Assembly: GCF_019805165.1 (NCBI RefSeq)
Contig: NZ_RWIJ01000102.1
Coordinates: forward strand, 62,001 to 126,000
DNA from: Azospirillum sp. 412522
GTDB taxonomy: Bacteria > Pseudomonadota > Alphaproteobacteria > Azospirillales > Azospirillaceae
Direction of reading: 5' to 3'
Length of the DNA: 64,000 nt
Positions 8,390-17,828 of the stretch are shown here, in pieces. The notes under the pieces are model-generated. The model saw only the letters and a list, made by a program, of their open reading frames with translations, was not told where the DNA came from and did not search any database. The stretch's first letter is position 1, and each line of letters starts with the position of its first letter. The translations under genes and the position numbers were made by a program.

Positions 8390-8902
8390 TCAGTCCATCA
8401 CAATCAGAAATGAAGAAGAGATTTTTCTTACTTCTCTAACGTCTTCTGGTCTCTGTATTTCCTTTCTACTGATTACGGTATAAACAAACCCATGCGCGGC
8501 CTCGATCTCATAAAAACGATACCCAAACAAACTAAGTATAGGATGGGCCGGAACCGAGCTAACGAGCCAGAGCGAAAACAGAACAACCAGAGTCAAAAGC
8601 GTCGTTTTCGGAGCATCAAGCTGCGCCGACCTAGCAATTATAGGTATTAGGTAACTAAAAATAAAACCTATTAAAAGATGGTCGTTAGGTTTTATCTTCT
8701 TTGCAGTAAATGATATTTTCTCGCTATACTTATTTATTGCTTTCATAATACAGAAAATTGAAAGCAATCCCGCCAATCCCGCCGCCAAAAGAGAAATAAC
8801 ATAATAGGATAACCCTTCCTCTTCATGGCGAACATAAGAAAGCGTCAATAACGCAGGGGAAAACGCCGAAAAAAGAAGTAGAGTCTTAATCCAGTTCCTC
8901 AT
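8390..8902 (-). CDS. kwaA: KwaA-like four-helix membrane protein, putative Kiwa sensor
   Basis: Protein of 170 residues with about four membrane helices (near residues 5-24, 33-54, 74-91 and 98-118) and a cytoplasmic tail with HPILSLFGYRFYEIEA and VISRKE. KwaA in Kiwa is a small tetra-spanning protein thought to sense phage at the envelope and to control KwaB. Length, topology, gene order and the one-base spacing to the KwaB-like gene support the call. The DNA is AT-rich compared with the surrounding replicon. Confidence 0.6.
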   Translation of the reverse strand: MRNWIKTLLLFSAFSPALLTLSYVRHEEEGLSYYVISLLAAGLAGLLSIFCIMKAINKYSEKISFTAKKIKPNDHLLIGFIFSYLIPIIARSAQLDAPKTTLLTLVVLFSLWLVSSVPAHPILSLFGYRFYEIEAAHGFVYTVISRKEIQRPEDVREVRKISSSFLIVMD

Positions 8903-9208
8903 ATCTCACACCTACCATTACATTGACTCGCTCTTGGCGTTATCGCCAAATTTATGCCCACAATTATACCAAAATAACAATCATTAGCTTACCAAATTCT
9001 CTAAAAATTATTCATAAGATATTCGCTCATGAGCTTCATGCTTGCCGATAGCGCACCCAACCCTTCGGTGGAAGCATATCCTATTTACGATGAATGTTGC
9101 CAAGAAAGCGAATCAATTAAAAAAGCACAACCCTGTATGAGTTGGGCGCTGGTCCCTACTGTGTGCCAAATAGCTTTTTTCGTGGCCGAGCTACCTTTTC
9201 CAACTCTC
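8903..9208. other. AT-rich intergenic region upstream of kwaA
   Basis: About 300 AT-rich bases between the kwaA-like start and the 3' end of dnaE2. It probably contains the kwaA promoter on the minus strand. No repeat or integration site was recognised. Confidence 0.4.
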
Positions 9209-12200
9209 TCAACGAAAGTTCCTCGTCTGCTGCCTAATGCCGGGCCCAAGCCGCAGGTCGGGATCGTACATCTCCTTCGCCTGCGGCATCAGCCGCCCGG
9301 CTACGCCAATTCCAACCTCATCGGCACGGCACGGCCGCAACGGCATCGCCTCTCCTCGCCCGCCGACCGATCGCAGCAAGTCCGTCTGGTCGGTCAACCG
9401 CTCAGCGATCAGGTGGATGACCTCACCCTCGACCTGCACGCGGCCCTTCACCGCCATCATGCTGGCGCCCAGGACGACCCGGCGCTGCTGCTCGAAGAGT
9501 TTCTTCCAGACGATGACGTTGGCGATGCCGGTCTCGTCCTCAAGCGTGATGAACAGCACCCCATTGGCGCTTCCCGGCCGCTGCCTGACCAGCACCAAGC
9601 CGGATACCGTGACCCGGCGTCCATCCCGCGTGCGAGTGAGGTCAGTGCAGGGGACGATGCCCTGGCGTCGGAGATCCCGGCGCAGGAACGACACCGGATG
9701 GCTGCGCAGGCTCAAGCCCGTCGTCGAGTAGTCCTCGACCACCTCGTTGCCTGCGCTCATGGGCCTGAGGGCTACCTCCGGCTCATCGGTCTCCCGTTCG
9801 GACCCGGCGGCCGCGAAGAGCGGCAGGCACTCATCCCGGAGCGCCCGGATGGCCCAGACCGCTTCCCGGCGCCGGAGCCCCAGGCCAGAAAAGGCATCGG
9901 CGGCCGCCAGCTGGCGCAGCGCCGTCACCGGCACGCCCGCTCGGCGCCACAGGTCCTCGACGCCGCCGTAGGGCCGGTCCTCGCGGGCGGCAACGATTCC
10001 GGCCGCGGCGGCGTTGGCTAGCCCCTTGACCAGCCGGAAGCCGAGCCGGACGGCCAGCCTGCCGTCCGCCATCGGCTCCAAGGTGCAGTCCCAGCGTGAG
10101 GCGTTGACGCAGACCGGCCGGACCTCGACGCCGTGTTCGCGCGCATCCCGGACGATCTGAGCGGGTGCGTAGAAGCCCATCGGCTGCGCATTCAGCAGGG
10201 CGGCACAGAACACCTCGGGATGATGGCATTTCATCCAGCTGCTGGCGTAGGCGATCAGGGCGAAGGAAGCCGCGTGGCTTTCCGGGAAGCCGTAGCTGCC
10301 GAAGCCTTCCAACTGCTTGAAGGTCGCCTCCGCGAAATCCTGGGTGTACCCGCGCGCCACCATGCCGTTCACCAGCTTGTCGCGGAACCTGCTGACGCCG
10401 CCGGTGAACTTGAAGGTAGCCATCGACTTGCGCAGCTGGTCGGCTTCGCCAGGGGTAAAGCCCGCGCATTCAATGGCGACCCGCATCGCCTGCTCTTGGA
10501 AAAGCGGCACCCCCAAGGTCGGCCCCAGCACGGCTTCAAGCTCGGGCTTCGGGTATTCCACCGGCTCCAGTCCCTCGCGACGGCGCAGGTACGGATGCAC
10601 CATGTCACCCTGGATCGGGCCAGGGCGGACGATGGCCACTTCAATGACCAAGTCGTAGAAGGTTCGCGGCTTGATGCGCGGCAGCATGGCCATCTGCGCC
10701 CGGCTCTCGATCTGGAAGACGCCCAATGTGTCGGCCCGCCGGATCATCTCGTAGGTCGCCGAGTCCTCGGCCGGGATGTTCGCCAAGTCCATGCGGATGC
10801 CCTTGTGCTCCTCCAGGAGTTCGAAGGCCCTGCGCATGCAGCCAAGCATGCCGAGCCCGAGAACGTCGACCTTCATGATGCGGAGGACGTCGATGTCGTC
10901 CTTGTCCCATTCGATGACCTGCCGGTCCTCCATGGCGGCGGGCTCGATAGGAACGAGTTCGTCGAGCCTGTCTTGGGTCAACACGAAACCGCCCGGGTGC
11001 TGCGACAGGTGCCGTGGTGTGCCCATCAGCTGCCGGGCAAGCTCCAGGGTCAGCCTGAGACGCCGGTCCTCCAGGTTCAGCTTCAGTTCGGCCGCGTGCT
11101 GCTCGTCGACGCCTTCATCGGACCAGGCCCATATCTGTCCGGCCAGCGCGGCCGTGACGTCCTCGGTGAGCCCCATGACCTTGCCGACGTCGCGGATGGC
11201 GCCACGAGCCCGGTACCGGCTGACCACGGCGGTCAGGGCGGCACGGTGCCTTCCGTAGGTCTCGTAGATCCATTGGATCACGATCTCGCGGCGATCGTGC
11301 TCGAAGTCGACGTCGATGTCGGGCGGCTCTCTGCGCTCTGCCGAGACGAACCTCTCGAAGAGGAGGTTGTGGCGCTCGGGATCGATGCTGGTGATGCCCA
11401 ATACGAAGCAGACGGCCGAGTTCGCCGCCGAGCCCCGTCCCTGGCACAGGATGCCGCGCGACCGGGCGAACCGGACAATGCTGTGGACGGTCAGGAAATA
11501 AGGCGCGTAGCCCAGCTGGCCGATGAGCCGCAACTCATGCCGGAGCACCGCTTGGACCTTCTCCGGCACGCCATCGGGATAGCGGTCGGCAACGGCCGAC
11601 CAGGTCAGCTGCTCCAACGACTGCTGTGCCGTCAGGCCTGGAACTACCACCTCCTCAGGATATTGGTACTGGAGTTCGGACAGGCAGAAGCGGCAGCGGT
11701 CGACGATCTCCAGCGTGCGGGCCACCGCCTCCGGGTATTTGGCGAACAGGCGCACCATCTCCGCCGGGGGCTTGAGATGGCGGTCGGCGAAGCGCTCTCG
11801 CCGGAAGCCCACGCTGTCGATGGTGCAGCCTTCTCTGATGCAGGTAACGACATCCTGCATGATCCGGCGCTCCGGTGCGTGATACAGGACGTCGTTGGTC
11901 GCCACCGTCGGCACGCGCAGCGTGGCCGCGATCGCCGTCAGCCGATGTAGTCGCATGGCATCTCCCGGCCGCCGACGGAGGGTCAGCGCCATGTAGCAAC
12001 GGCCGGGATAGATCCGGCGCAGGCGCTCCAACTGCCGGGCGCAGTGCTCGTCCGCTTCTTCCGGCACCAGGATGGTGAGCAGTCCCTCAGCCCAGCCTGC
12101 CATGTCCTCCCAGGTGAGCTCGCAGGCTCCTTTGCCAGCCCGGGCCTTGCCGATGGTCAGCAGGCGGCAGAGCCGCCCGTAGCCCGCCCTGTTCATTGGG

Positions 12201-12472
12201 AACAGCAGCAGGGCTGTGCCGTCGATCAGATCGACCCGGCAGCCGACGACCAGTCGCACGCCGGTCTTCCGGGACGCCTCGTAGGCGCGCACGATGCCCG
12301 CCAGCGAGTGCCGGTCGACGATACCCAATGCCGGGATGCCCAAAGCCGAGGCCTGCGTGAACAACTCCTCCGGGGATGAGGCGCCGCGCAGGAAGCTGAA
12401 GTGCGTCGTCACCTGGAGCTCTGCGTAGGCCACGCTCACGATGGCGGCCCCCGTGCGGTCTGACGCGCTCAT
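9209..12472 (-). CDS. dnaE2: Error-prone DNA polymerase DnaE2 (ImuC)
   Basis: Full-length C-family polymerase of 1087 residues. The N-terminal PHP domain (YAELQVTTHFSFLRGASSPEE) is followed by the polymerase core with PPDIDVDFEHDRRE, which carries catalytic aspartates, and a C-terminal OB fold. DnaE2 carries out translesion synthesis with ImuA and ImuB during the SOS response. Its ATG overlaps the imuB stop by four bases (12469-12472). A probable LexA box lies upstream of imuA, so the three genes should be SOS-induced together. Long open frames on the opposite strand are shadows of its GC-rich codons. Confidence 0.96.
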   Translation of the reverse strand: MSASDRTGAAIVSVAYAELQVTTHFSFLRGASSPEELFTQASALGIPALGIVDRHSLAGIVRAYEASRKTGVRLVVGCRVDLIDGTALLLFPMNRAGYGRLCRLLTIGKARAGKGACELTWEDMAGWAEGLLTILVPEEADEHCARQLERLRRIYPGRCYMALTLRRRPGDAMRLHRLTAIAATLRVPTVATNDVLYHAPERRIMQDVVTCIREGCTIDSVGFRRERFADRHLKPPAEMVRLFAKYPEAVARTLEIVDRCRFCLSELQYQYPEEVVVPGLTAQQSLEQLTWSAVADRYPDGVPEKVQAVLRHELRLIGQLGYAPYFLTVHSIVRFARSRGILCQGRGSAANSAVCFVLGITSIDPERHNLLFERFVSAERREPPDIDVDFEHDRREIVIQWIYETYGRHRAALTAVVSRYRARGAIRDVGKVMGLTEDVTAALAGQIWAWSDEGVDEQHAAELKLNLEDRRLRLTLELARQLMGTPRHLSQHPGGFVLTQDRLDELVPIEPAAMEDRQVIEWDKDDIDVLRIMKVDVLGLGMLGCMRRAFELLEEHKGIRMDLANIPAEDSATYEMIRRADTLGVFQIESRAQMAMLPRIKPRTFYDLVIEVAIVRPGPIQGDMVHPYLRRREGLEPVEYPKPELEAVLGPTLGVPLFQEQAMRVAIECAGFTPGEADQLRKSMATFKFTGGVSRFRDKLVNGMVARGYTQDFAEATFKQLEGFGSYGFPESHAASFALIAYASSWMKCHHPEVFCAALLNAQPMGFYAPAQIVRDAREHGVEVRPVCVNASRWDCTLEPMADGRLAVRLGFRLVKGLANAAAAGIVAAREDRPYGGVEDLWRRAGVPVTALRQLAAADAFSGLGLRRREAVWAIRALRDECLPLFAAAGSERETDEPEVALRPMSAGNEVVEDYSTTGLSLRSHPVSFLRRDLRRQGIVPCTDLTRTRDGRRVTVSGLVLVRQRPGSANGVLFITLEDETGIANVIVWKKLFEQQRRVVLGASMMAVKGRVQVEGEVIHLIAERLTDQTDLLRSVGGRGEAMPLRPCRADEVGIGVAGRLMPQAKEMYDPDLRLGPGIRQQTRNFR

Positions 12473-14043
12473 CCGAAAAGCCCCTGCAGATACCAGCGCA
12501 CCGGACCGGTTTCCGGCGAGCCCTCCCAGGACCTGTAGAGCCAGAAGCGCTCACCGCCGTGGTCCTCGACGGCGTAATAGTCGCGCGCGGCTGCCATCTC
12601 GCGGTCTCGTCGCCACCATTCGCCATGGATGCGCTCTGGGCCGTCCGCCCGCTTAATAAGCCGCCGAACGCCGCGCCAGGTGAATGCCATCGGCGGGTGA
12701 TCTGGCATCAGGGCCAGCGTCTCGATGGGTTCCGGCGGCGTCAGCAGCCGTCCCGGCCGTGGCCACTGGGACGGCCAACCAGCCGGGACCGGTGGCGCCA
12801 GCGCCGGGATGCGCGAGACCGACCTCTCGGGGACGTCGCTCTCCACCGGTGCGCACCGGAAAATCCTGTCGTGGCCGATCCGGTTGCCCAGGACATCGAC
12901 CAGTCCGGCGATAGTGGCCGCGTCATCGGGGGCGGCAAGGTCGGTTCCAGCGCCGACCAGGCGGCCGACCTCCTCGGCCGTCAGGGGCTCGGCAAGCGTA
13001 GCCGTCAAGATGGCGGCCTCAATGCCGAACCCAGGGTCGACCTTATCGACACGCTCGACCAACAGACGGATGAGGTGCGCCGCGCTACGGACCGGCTTGG
13101 CCGTCCCGACCCGGATGGCCTGCATCGTTCCATCGACCCGATGCCAGAGCAGGTCCAGCGTTCTGGCGCCCAGCCCACGTTGTTCCAGCTGTCCGCAGAG
13201 GTCCGTCACCAGTGCCCCAATGACGGCCTGGAGAGCCTCAGCCGTGCTGATGGGTTCGACCAGGCTGCGGCGCGTCTGGACGGCTTCGGTCGGGACGACA
13301 GGCACAATCGGTTCAGCGATGCGGCCGAAGACTTGGTCCAGCCGTCGGCCAAGCGACGTACCGAACCGATGGGCCAGCGGTGCGCGAGGCGTTGCCTCCA
13401 GGTCGCCGATGGTCTCAAAGCCCAGACGCCGGAGTTCGATCATAATGTCCGGCGGTAGCCGCAGGGCGGCCAGCGGCAAGGCGGACACGACCTCCAGCGC
13501 ATCGTCGACTACACACACCGGGCGGTGACCGAAGCGCGCGATGGCATTGGCGGCGCCCGGTGTACCGGCGACCGCGGCCCGTGAGGCGACGCCCATCTCG
13601 GCCAGCCGCCCGACCAAGTCGTCGAGCAGCTGGCGTTCACCGCCCATCAGGTGACTGGCGCCCGTGATGTCGATCCACAGGCCGTCCGGCAGGTCGACGG
13701 ATACCATCGGGCTATAGCGGAGCGCCCACAGCGCCAGCCGGTGCAGACCCTCGGCGTCGGCATCGGGATCGGCGTCTGCGACCGTCAGGTCCGGTACCAT
13801 CGCCCGCGCATGGGCAAGCGGGATGCCCCGGCGCAAGCCGAGCCGATGGGCGGCTATGTCCATGGCCGTGATGACACGCTGTGCGCCGGTCGACGCGACG
13901 ACGACGGGCTTGTCGGGCGGCTCGTCGGCATCAAGCGCCGATCCGGAGCCCGGCCTGCCATGGCGGTTCTTCGACGAGCGTACCCTGGCGCGAAGCCGAT
14001 CCGTCGGCCAGGTTGGCAAGTAGACCGAGACGACCCTCCTCAT
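12469..14043 (-). CDS. imuB: ImuB, Y-family polymerase-like protein
   Basis: Protein of 524 residues starting MRRVVSVYLPTWPTDR at the ATG at 14043; a longer frame from 14292 has no homologous-looking N-terminus. Y-family features include GLWIDITGASHLMGG and the helix-hairpin-helix region RRLGFETIGDLEATPR. In this family ImuB generally lacks the catalytic acids of active Y polymerases and acts as the hub linking ImuA, DnaE2 and the beta clamp. It overlaps imuA by about 113 bases and dnaE2 by four. Confidence 0.93.
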   Translation of the reverse strand: MRRVVSVYLPTWPTDRLRARVRSSKNRHGRPGSGSALDADEPPDKPVVVASTGAQRVITAMDIAAHRLGLRRGIPLAHARAMVPDLTVADADPDADAEGLHRLALWALRYSPMVSVDLPDGLWIDITGASHLMGGERQLLDDLVGRLAEMGVASRAAVAGTPGAANAIARFGHRPVCVVDDALEVVSALPLAALRLPPDIMIELRRLGFETIGDLEATPRAPLAHRFGTSLGRRLDQVFGRIAEPIVPVVPTEAVQTRRSLVEPISTAEALQAVIGALVTDLCGQLEQRGLGARTLDLLWHRVDGTMQAIRVGTAKPVRSAAHLIRLLVERVDKVDPGFGIEAAILTATLAEPLTAEEVGRLVGAGTDLAAPDDAATIAGLVDVLGNRIGHDRIFRCAPVESDVPERSVSRIPALAPPVPAGWPSQWPRPGRLLTPPEPIETLALMPDHPPMAFTWRGVRRLIKRADGPERIHGEWWRRDREMAAARDYYAVEDHGGERFWLYRSWEGSPETGPVRWYLQGLFG

Positions 14044-14728
14044 CGCAGCCCTCCAAATCCCACTCACCGGTCCCACCGCCTCGACACCGCACCAGTTCCA
14101 CCCGCCATCGCCTTCGGCCGATTCCAGGCGCTGGCAGCGGGCTTGATGGCAGGGCCGAGACCCGCCATCGGGTGACGGCGGCCGTAGGCTGGCCGACTTC
14201 AGCGGCTGCCGCGGCCGGGCTGCGCCACCGGCGCAGGATGATGGCAGTGACGCCGGAGTGCTCGGCGGCGATCTGCATGCGCCTGGAAGCAACCATCGGC
14301 AACTTGGCGAGCTCGCCGACCACAGCTGCTAGCCCGCGGTGGCGTAGGCCTTCCTCGACCAGCAGAGGCAGCATCTTCTCATCCGGAGCTTCGGCGTAGA
14401 TGACCCGGTTCGGGTTCAAGCCGACCTGGGAGAGCGCCGGGGCGAACAGGTCCGACGCCCGCAGGCACCAGAGCACCGGCCCCGTCATCCTGGACAGGAT
14501 CCCTGCGACGAACAGCGTGGCCGCTGCGGCGTGGATCACGCCTAGGTCGCCGCCCTCGGCCACCTCATGTACGGCCCCCAACCCCAGCCCGCCGCTTGGC
14601 AGCCGATCGTCGACCGCAGCGAGCCCGAACGGCAGCACGCGCATGACGCGCTGCTCGCCGCGTTCCAGCTGGCGGATGCGGTTACGCAGGTCCTGAAGGG
14701 CAGGTCGAGGGGGCTGGTCAGGATACAT
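13931..14728 (-). CDS. imuA: ImuA, RecA-like mutagenesis accessory protein
   Basis: Protein of 265 residues with the ImuA pattern VLPFGLAAVDDRLPSGGLGLGAVHE near the N-terminus and a RecA-like fold after it. ImuA is required with ImuB and DnaE2 for SOS mutagenesis in alphaproteobacteria. It is the first gene of the cassette, 30 bases downstream of a GTTC-N7-GTTC LexA box. Its 3' end overlaps imuB in another frame. Confidence 0.9.
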   Translation of the reverse strand: MYPDQPPRPALQDLRNRIRQLERGEQRVMRVLPFGLAAVDDRLPSGGLGLGAVHEVAEGGDLGVIHAAAATLFVAGILSRMTGPVLWCLRASDLFAPALSQVGLNPNRVIYAEAPDEKMLPLLVEEGLRHRGLAAVVGELAKLPMVASRRMQIAAEHSGVTAIILRRWRSPAAAAAEVGQPTAAVTRWRVSALPSSPLPAPGIGRRRWRVELVRCRGGGTGEWDLEGCDEEGRLGLLANLADGSASRQGTLVEEPPWQAGLRIGA

Positions 14729-14757
14729 GTCTCTTGAGACAGGCCGGGAAGGATTAT

Positions 14758-14772
14758 GTTCCCTTTTTGTTC
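14758..14772 (-). promoter_or_regulatory. LexA (SOS) box upstream of imuA
   Basis: GTTC at 14758-14761 and GTTC at 14769-14772 are separated by exactly seven bases, the alphaproteobacterial LexA motif. It lies 30 bases upstream of the imuA ATG. It should make the imuA-imuB-dnaE2 operon DNA-damage inducible. No lexA gene is present in this window. Confidence 0.8.
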
Positions 14773-15222
14773 CTCAGAAGCCGGACACAAGTCAAGACCA
14801 AGCCTATTTCGGCCAAGGTCAGGGCAGTGGCATCACGTTTCTCCACATCGCTGACGTGATCATGGACTCAGCGTCACAAGCGGAAATCCGGCGCAAACCG
14901 CCGAATCTTCAGCAAGTCGTTGACGGTGGGGCATTCACGGCGAAGGCAGGACAGCGACCTGACGCAGTGACGTAAAGGGAAGAGGTCGATTGGTTTATCC
15001 CGGACCGGTTGCTGGATGCTGAACGACTCGAATCCTGGCATTTGTCGGCAGTGCTTGGCCAAGCCTGCGCACCATGACGCGAGTTCGCGCGAAAAAGGTG
15101 CAACTGCCATGGTGGAGTAGGGAGGCTGAAATGACACAGTGTGTCGTCGTCTCCTACGGAGCGGAGGCAATTCTTTCATCGAGCCGCCATGTGAGAGGGG
15201 ATCGCATTGACGGGAGGACGGA
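14773..15222. other. Intergenic region between imuA and the response regulator
   Basis: About 450 bases between divergent genes. Minus-strand frames through 14874-15269 have some protein-like runs, but no recognisable family or ribosome site. The region presumably contains both promoters. Confidence 0.35.
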
Positions 15223-15663
15223 ATGGCCGATTGTCTGGACATCCTGGTTGCCGAGGACGATCTCTGCATCGCCGCGATGCTGGCCGATATTCTGGATGAA
15301 CTGGGTCATCGCGTCGTCGGTGTCGTGGACACCGCCGAGGCTGCGATCGAACTCACCGCCGGTAAAGTCGTTGACGTGGCGGTGATCGACGTCTGGCTGG
15401 CCCATGGCTCCAACGGCCTGACCGCCGTGCGGCACCTGACCGGCCGGAGCGGCATTCCCGTGATTGTGTGCAGCGGGCATGCGGCCGCCCAGGACGCCTT
15501 GGGCGCCGGTGCCATCGCCTTTCTGGAGAAGCCGTTCCGGATCGCCGACCTGGAGCGCGCGTTGGAACTGGCGATGGGGTCCGGTGTGCTGGCGGATGCC
15601 ACGGCGACCGCTGGGAGGGCAAGGATGCTGGCAGGCCACGCGCTGTCGCCTGCTGGTCGGTAG
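15223..15663 (+). CDS. Single-domain response regulator (receiver)
   Basis: CheY-like protein of 146 residues with no output domain. The acidic pocket is Glu11-Asp12-Asp13, the phospho-acceptor is Asp56 (AVIDVWLA), and Ser84 and Lys103 (FLEKPF) complete the active site. It probably acts downstream of a histidine kinase encoded elsewhere, since no kinase is adjacent. GGAGG lies seven bases before the ATG. The last 30 residues are an Ala/Gly-rich tail beyond the receiver domain. Confidence 0.9.
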   Translation: MADCLDILVAEDDLCIAAMLADILDELGHRVVGVVDTAEAAIELTAGKVVDVAVIDVWLAHGSNGLTAVRHLTGRSGIPVIVCSGHAAAQDALGAGAIAFLEKPFRIADLERALELAMGSGVLADATATAGRARMLAGHALSPAGR

Positions 15664-15836
15664 TCACGCCTCAGGTGTATCGTTGATTGGTCGCCGGTCA
15701 AACCACGGCTAGATCGCGTCTGTCTGGGATCGAGCAGGTCTTCATGGGGCCAGTGCGGGTAAAGTTCAGCCGTTGATTGAACCGGGCACATGGCCCAAGC
15801 GTTCTACAGGTCCCGGTCCGGCTCAGGAGAGCATGA

Positions 15837-16235
15837 GTGCAGACAGACCTGAACTCGCCCGCGCCTTCGGTGGACAGTGCCGATCGCCGAACCCAGTTGG
15901 CTGCCGACCGAACCGTCTTCGCGGCTGAGCGGACTTACGCTGCGTGGGTCCGCACGGGTCTGGCGGGCTTGGCCAGCGGCGTCGGGGCCAAGAAGCTGCT
16001 GGAAGGGGTTGTCCCTGAATGGATGATCTGGGGAACCGGCTCCATCCTCGTCGCCTTCAGCGCGTTCTGTTTCGGTGCGGCCGTATGGCGCCAACTGTTC
16101 GCAGGGCCACCGCCACCGCACCCTGACACGCCCCGCATTCCGCCAGCGCTGCTCATCGGAGTGAATGGGTTCCTGATGCTTGTTGCCTTCAGCGCACTCA
16201 TCGGGATCTGGTTCGGAAGGACCGGTGGGGATTGA
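15837..16235 (+). CDS. DUF202 family inner-membrane protein
   Basis: Protein of 132 residues. DRTVFAAERTYAAWVRTGLA near residues 22-41 is the typical DUF202 start, and three membrane helices follow (about 38-55, 64-84 and 103-123). The function of the family is unknown. It starts at GTG 15837 because AGGAGA lies six bases upstream; an overlapping ATG at 15833 is in another frame. It appears to be a single-gene unit. Confidence 0.8.
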   Translation: MQTDLNSPAPSVDSADRRTQLAADRTVFAAERTYAAWVRTGLAGLASGVGAKKLLEGVVPEWMIWGTGSILVAFSAFCFGAAVWRQLFAGPPPPHPDTPRIPPALLIGVNGFLMLVAFSALIGIWFGRTGGD

Positions 16236-16563
16236 GCAGCATCCAGTTCCCAGCCGACATCCGGTTTCAGGAAGGCAGGGCCGGACCGGCGCAATGACAT
16301 GAGCCTCAATGCATCGGGGCAGCCGGGCAACGTCGACCGGGTTCTCGCCCGCACGTGCTGGAAGCCATCCGCCCATTCTACGGCTGGCCTCCATCGCCTC
16401 AAGCGGCTTCCTAATCTTGTGTCCGCGTCAAGGTGTGCTGACAGGACGATGGTCCCTGATTCGCGCTGGAGCGGAAGCCGGTGCTCCAGGAGGCCCGGTT
16501 CAGTTGGGTAAAACTTAGCCATCTGACGAAGTTTCTGCTTGCGCCAGCGACGCTCCAACGATA

Positions 16564-16581
16564 CTTAGCAATATGGCTAAG
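16564..16581 (+). promoter_or_regulatory. Probable ArsR-protein operator overlapping its own start codon
   Basis: CTTAGC at 16564-16569 and GCTAAG at 16576-16581 form a perfect 6-bp inverted repeat around the ATG at 16573. Another CTTAGC half-site occurs at 16514-16519. This arrangement fits autorepression by the ArsR-type protein encoded here. Confidence 0.6.
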
Positions 16582-16914
16582 CATGGACCTGATCTCTCGC
16601 TGCTCTTCCACGCGCTCTCGGATCCGACGCGACGGTCGATCCTGACCCGGCTCGCCGGAGAACCCGCGCGCGTAACGGATTTGGCCGGTCCCACCGGGCT
16701 GAGTCTGCCCACGGTGATGCGGCACCTTTCGGTGCTGGAGGAGGCCGGGTTGATTTCCACCTCCAAGGATGGGCGGACGCGGACCTGCGCCATCGTGCCG
16801 GAGGCCCTGGATCCGGTGCGGACATGGCTGGACGAACACCGGGCCATATGGGAGGCCCGCCTCGACCGGCTGGATGCATTTGTGATGAACGCCATGAAGG
16901 AGCGCAAAGAATGA
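16573..16914 (+). CDS. ArsR family winged-helix regulator
   Basis: Protein of 113 residues with the ArsR DNA-binding pattern: LFHALSDPTRRSILTRLAGE, then VTDLAGPTGLSLPTVMRHLS and the wing GLISTSKDGRTRTC. No metal-binding ELCVCDL-type motif is visible, so it is probably a non-metal member of the kind usually paired with SRPBCC genes. The stop overlaps the ATG of the next gene (ATGA at 16911-16914), showing a two-gene operon. Confidence 0.88.
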   Translation: MAKHGPDLSLLFHALSDPTRRSILTRLAGEPARVTDLAGPTGLSLPTVMRHLSVLEEAGLISTSKDGRTRTCAIVPEALDPVRTWLDEHRAIWEARLDRLDAFVMNAMKERKE

Positions 16915-17828
16915 TGTCGAACGGGGATACGACCAGCACGGCGCCGGATAAAAGGAAGGATCGCTTTGCGACGCTGACCTTTGAGCGGGACGTGGCCGCG
17001 CCGGTATCGGTGATGTGGCATGCTTGGACGGCCCCGGCCGCGCGAATGGCATGGGCCGCCCCCACGCCTTCGGTCACCGTGGAGTTTCTTGAGGCCGACA
17101 GCAGGGTGGGAGGACGTGAAGTCTCGCTCTGCAAGGTGGCGGGGCAGTCGGACATCCGATGCGAGGTTGGCTGGCTGGAATTGCAGCCTGCGCTGCGCAG
17201 CGTGAACTACGAGGTGGTTTCGTCCGAGGGCGTGACGCAGTCGGCTGCGCTGGTGACGGCTGACTTCTCCGGCACGGACAAGCGCAGCCGGTTGGCCGTG
17301 ACAGTGCAGCTTTCCTCGCTGGCCGAGAACATGGAGGCTGGATACCAGCAAGGCTTTGGTGCGGGACTGGACAATCTCGCGGGCGTGGCCGAGCGGACCA
17401 TGGTGCTCGAGCGCGTGATACAGGCACCTCGGACCCTGGTCTGGGGTGCGTGGATGAATCCCGAGACGCTGCCGCAGTGGTGGGGGCCGGACGGTTTCTC
17501 CTGCCGGACGACGCGGATTGATCTGCGAGCGGGCGGCGAATGGGTCTTCGACATGATTGCGCCGGATGGAACGGTCTTCCCGAACCACCATCGTTATGGC
17601 GAGGTCCGGCCCGAGGAGAGAATCGGCTATACGCTTCTCTGGGGCGAGAATGGGCCGAAGCATGCCGACGCCTGGGCTTTGTTCGAGGATCTGGATGGGG
17701 CAACGAAGGTAACACTGGGGATGGTGTTCACCACGGCTGCCGAGTTCCAGGACGCGAAGGGTTTCGGTGCCGAGGAACTGGGACAGCAAACTCTTGGCAA
17801 GCTGGAGCGCTTCGTCGCATCTCGCTGA
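16911..17828 (+). CDS. Tandem SRPBCC (AHSA1-like) domain protein
   Basis: Protein of 305 residues with two consecutive SRPBCC/AHSA1 hydrophobic-pocket domains. The first runs to about residue 155 (FERDVAAPVSVMWHAWT at its start); the second begins MVLERVIQAPRTLVWGAWM and contains LPQWWGPDGF. Such proteins are usually co-transcribed with ArsR-type regulators and bind small hydrophobic ligands; the ligand is unknown. The start is taken at 16911, overlapping the regulator stop. A second ATG follows at 16914. Confidence 0.85.
   Translation: MMSNGDTTSTAPDKRKDRFATLTFERDVAAPVSVMWHAWTAPAARMAWAAPTPSVTVEFLEADSRVGGREVSLCKVAGQSDIRCEVGWLELQPALRSVNYEVVSSEGVTQSAALVTADFSGTDKRSRLAVTVQLSSLAENMEAGYQQGFGAGLDNLAGVAERTMVLERVIQAPRTLVWGAWMNPETLPQWWGPDGFSCRTTRIDLRAGGEWVFDMIAPDGTVFPNHHRYGEVRPEERIGYTLLWGENGPKHADAWALFEDLDGATKVTLGMVFTTAAEFQDAKGFGAEELGQQTLGKLERFVASR

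Noticed and set aside
9029..11950. Long plus-strand open frames opposite dnaE2, including one of about 600 codons.
   Set aside because: They are antisense shadows of a strongly conserved polymerase gene; their composition is Arg/Ala/Gly/Asp-rich and no family is recognisable.
14874..15269. A minus-strand frame with some protein-like segments between imuA and the response regulator.
   Set aside because: No ribosome site, motif or family was visible, and part of it overlaps the response regulator start.
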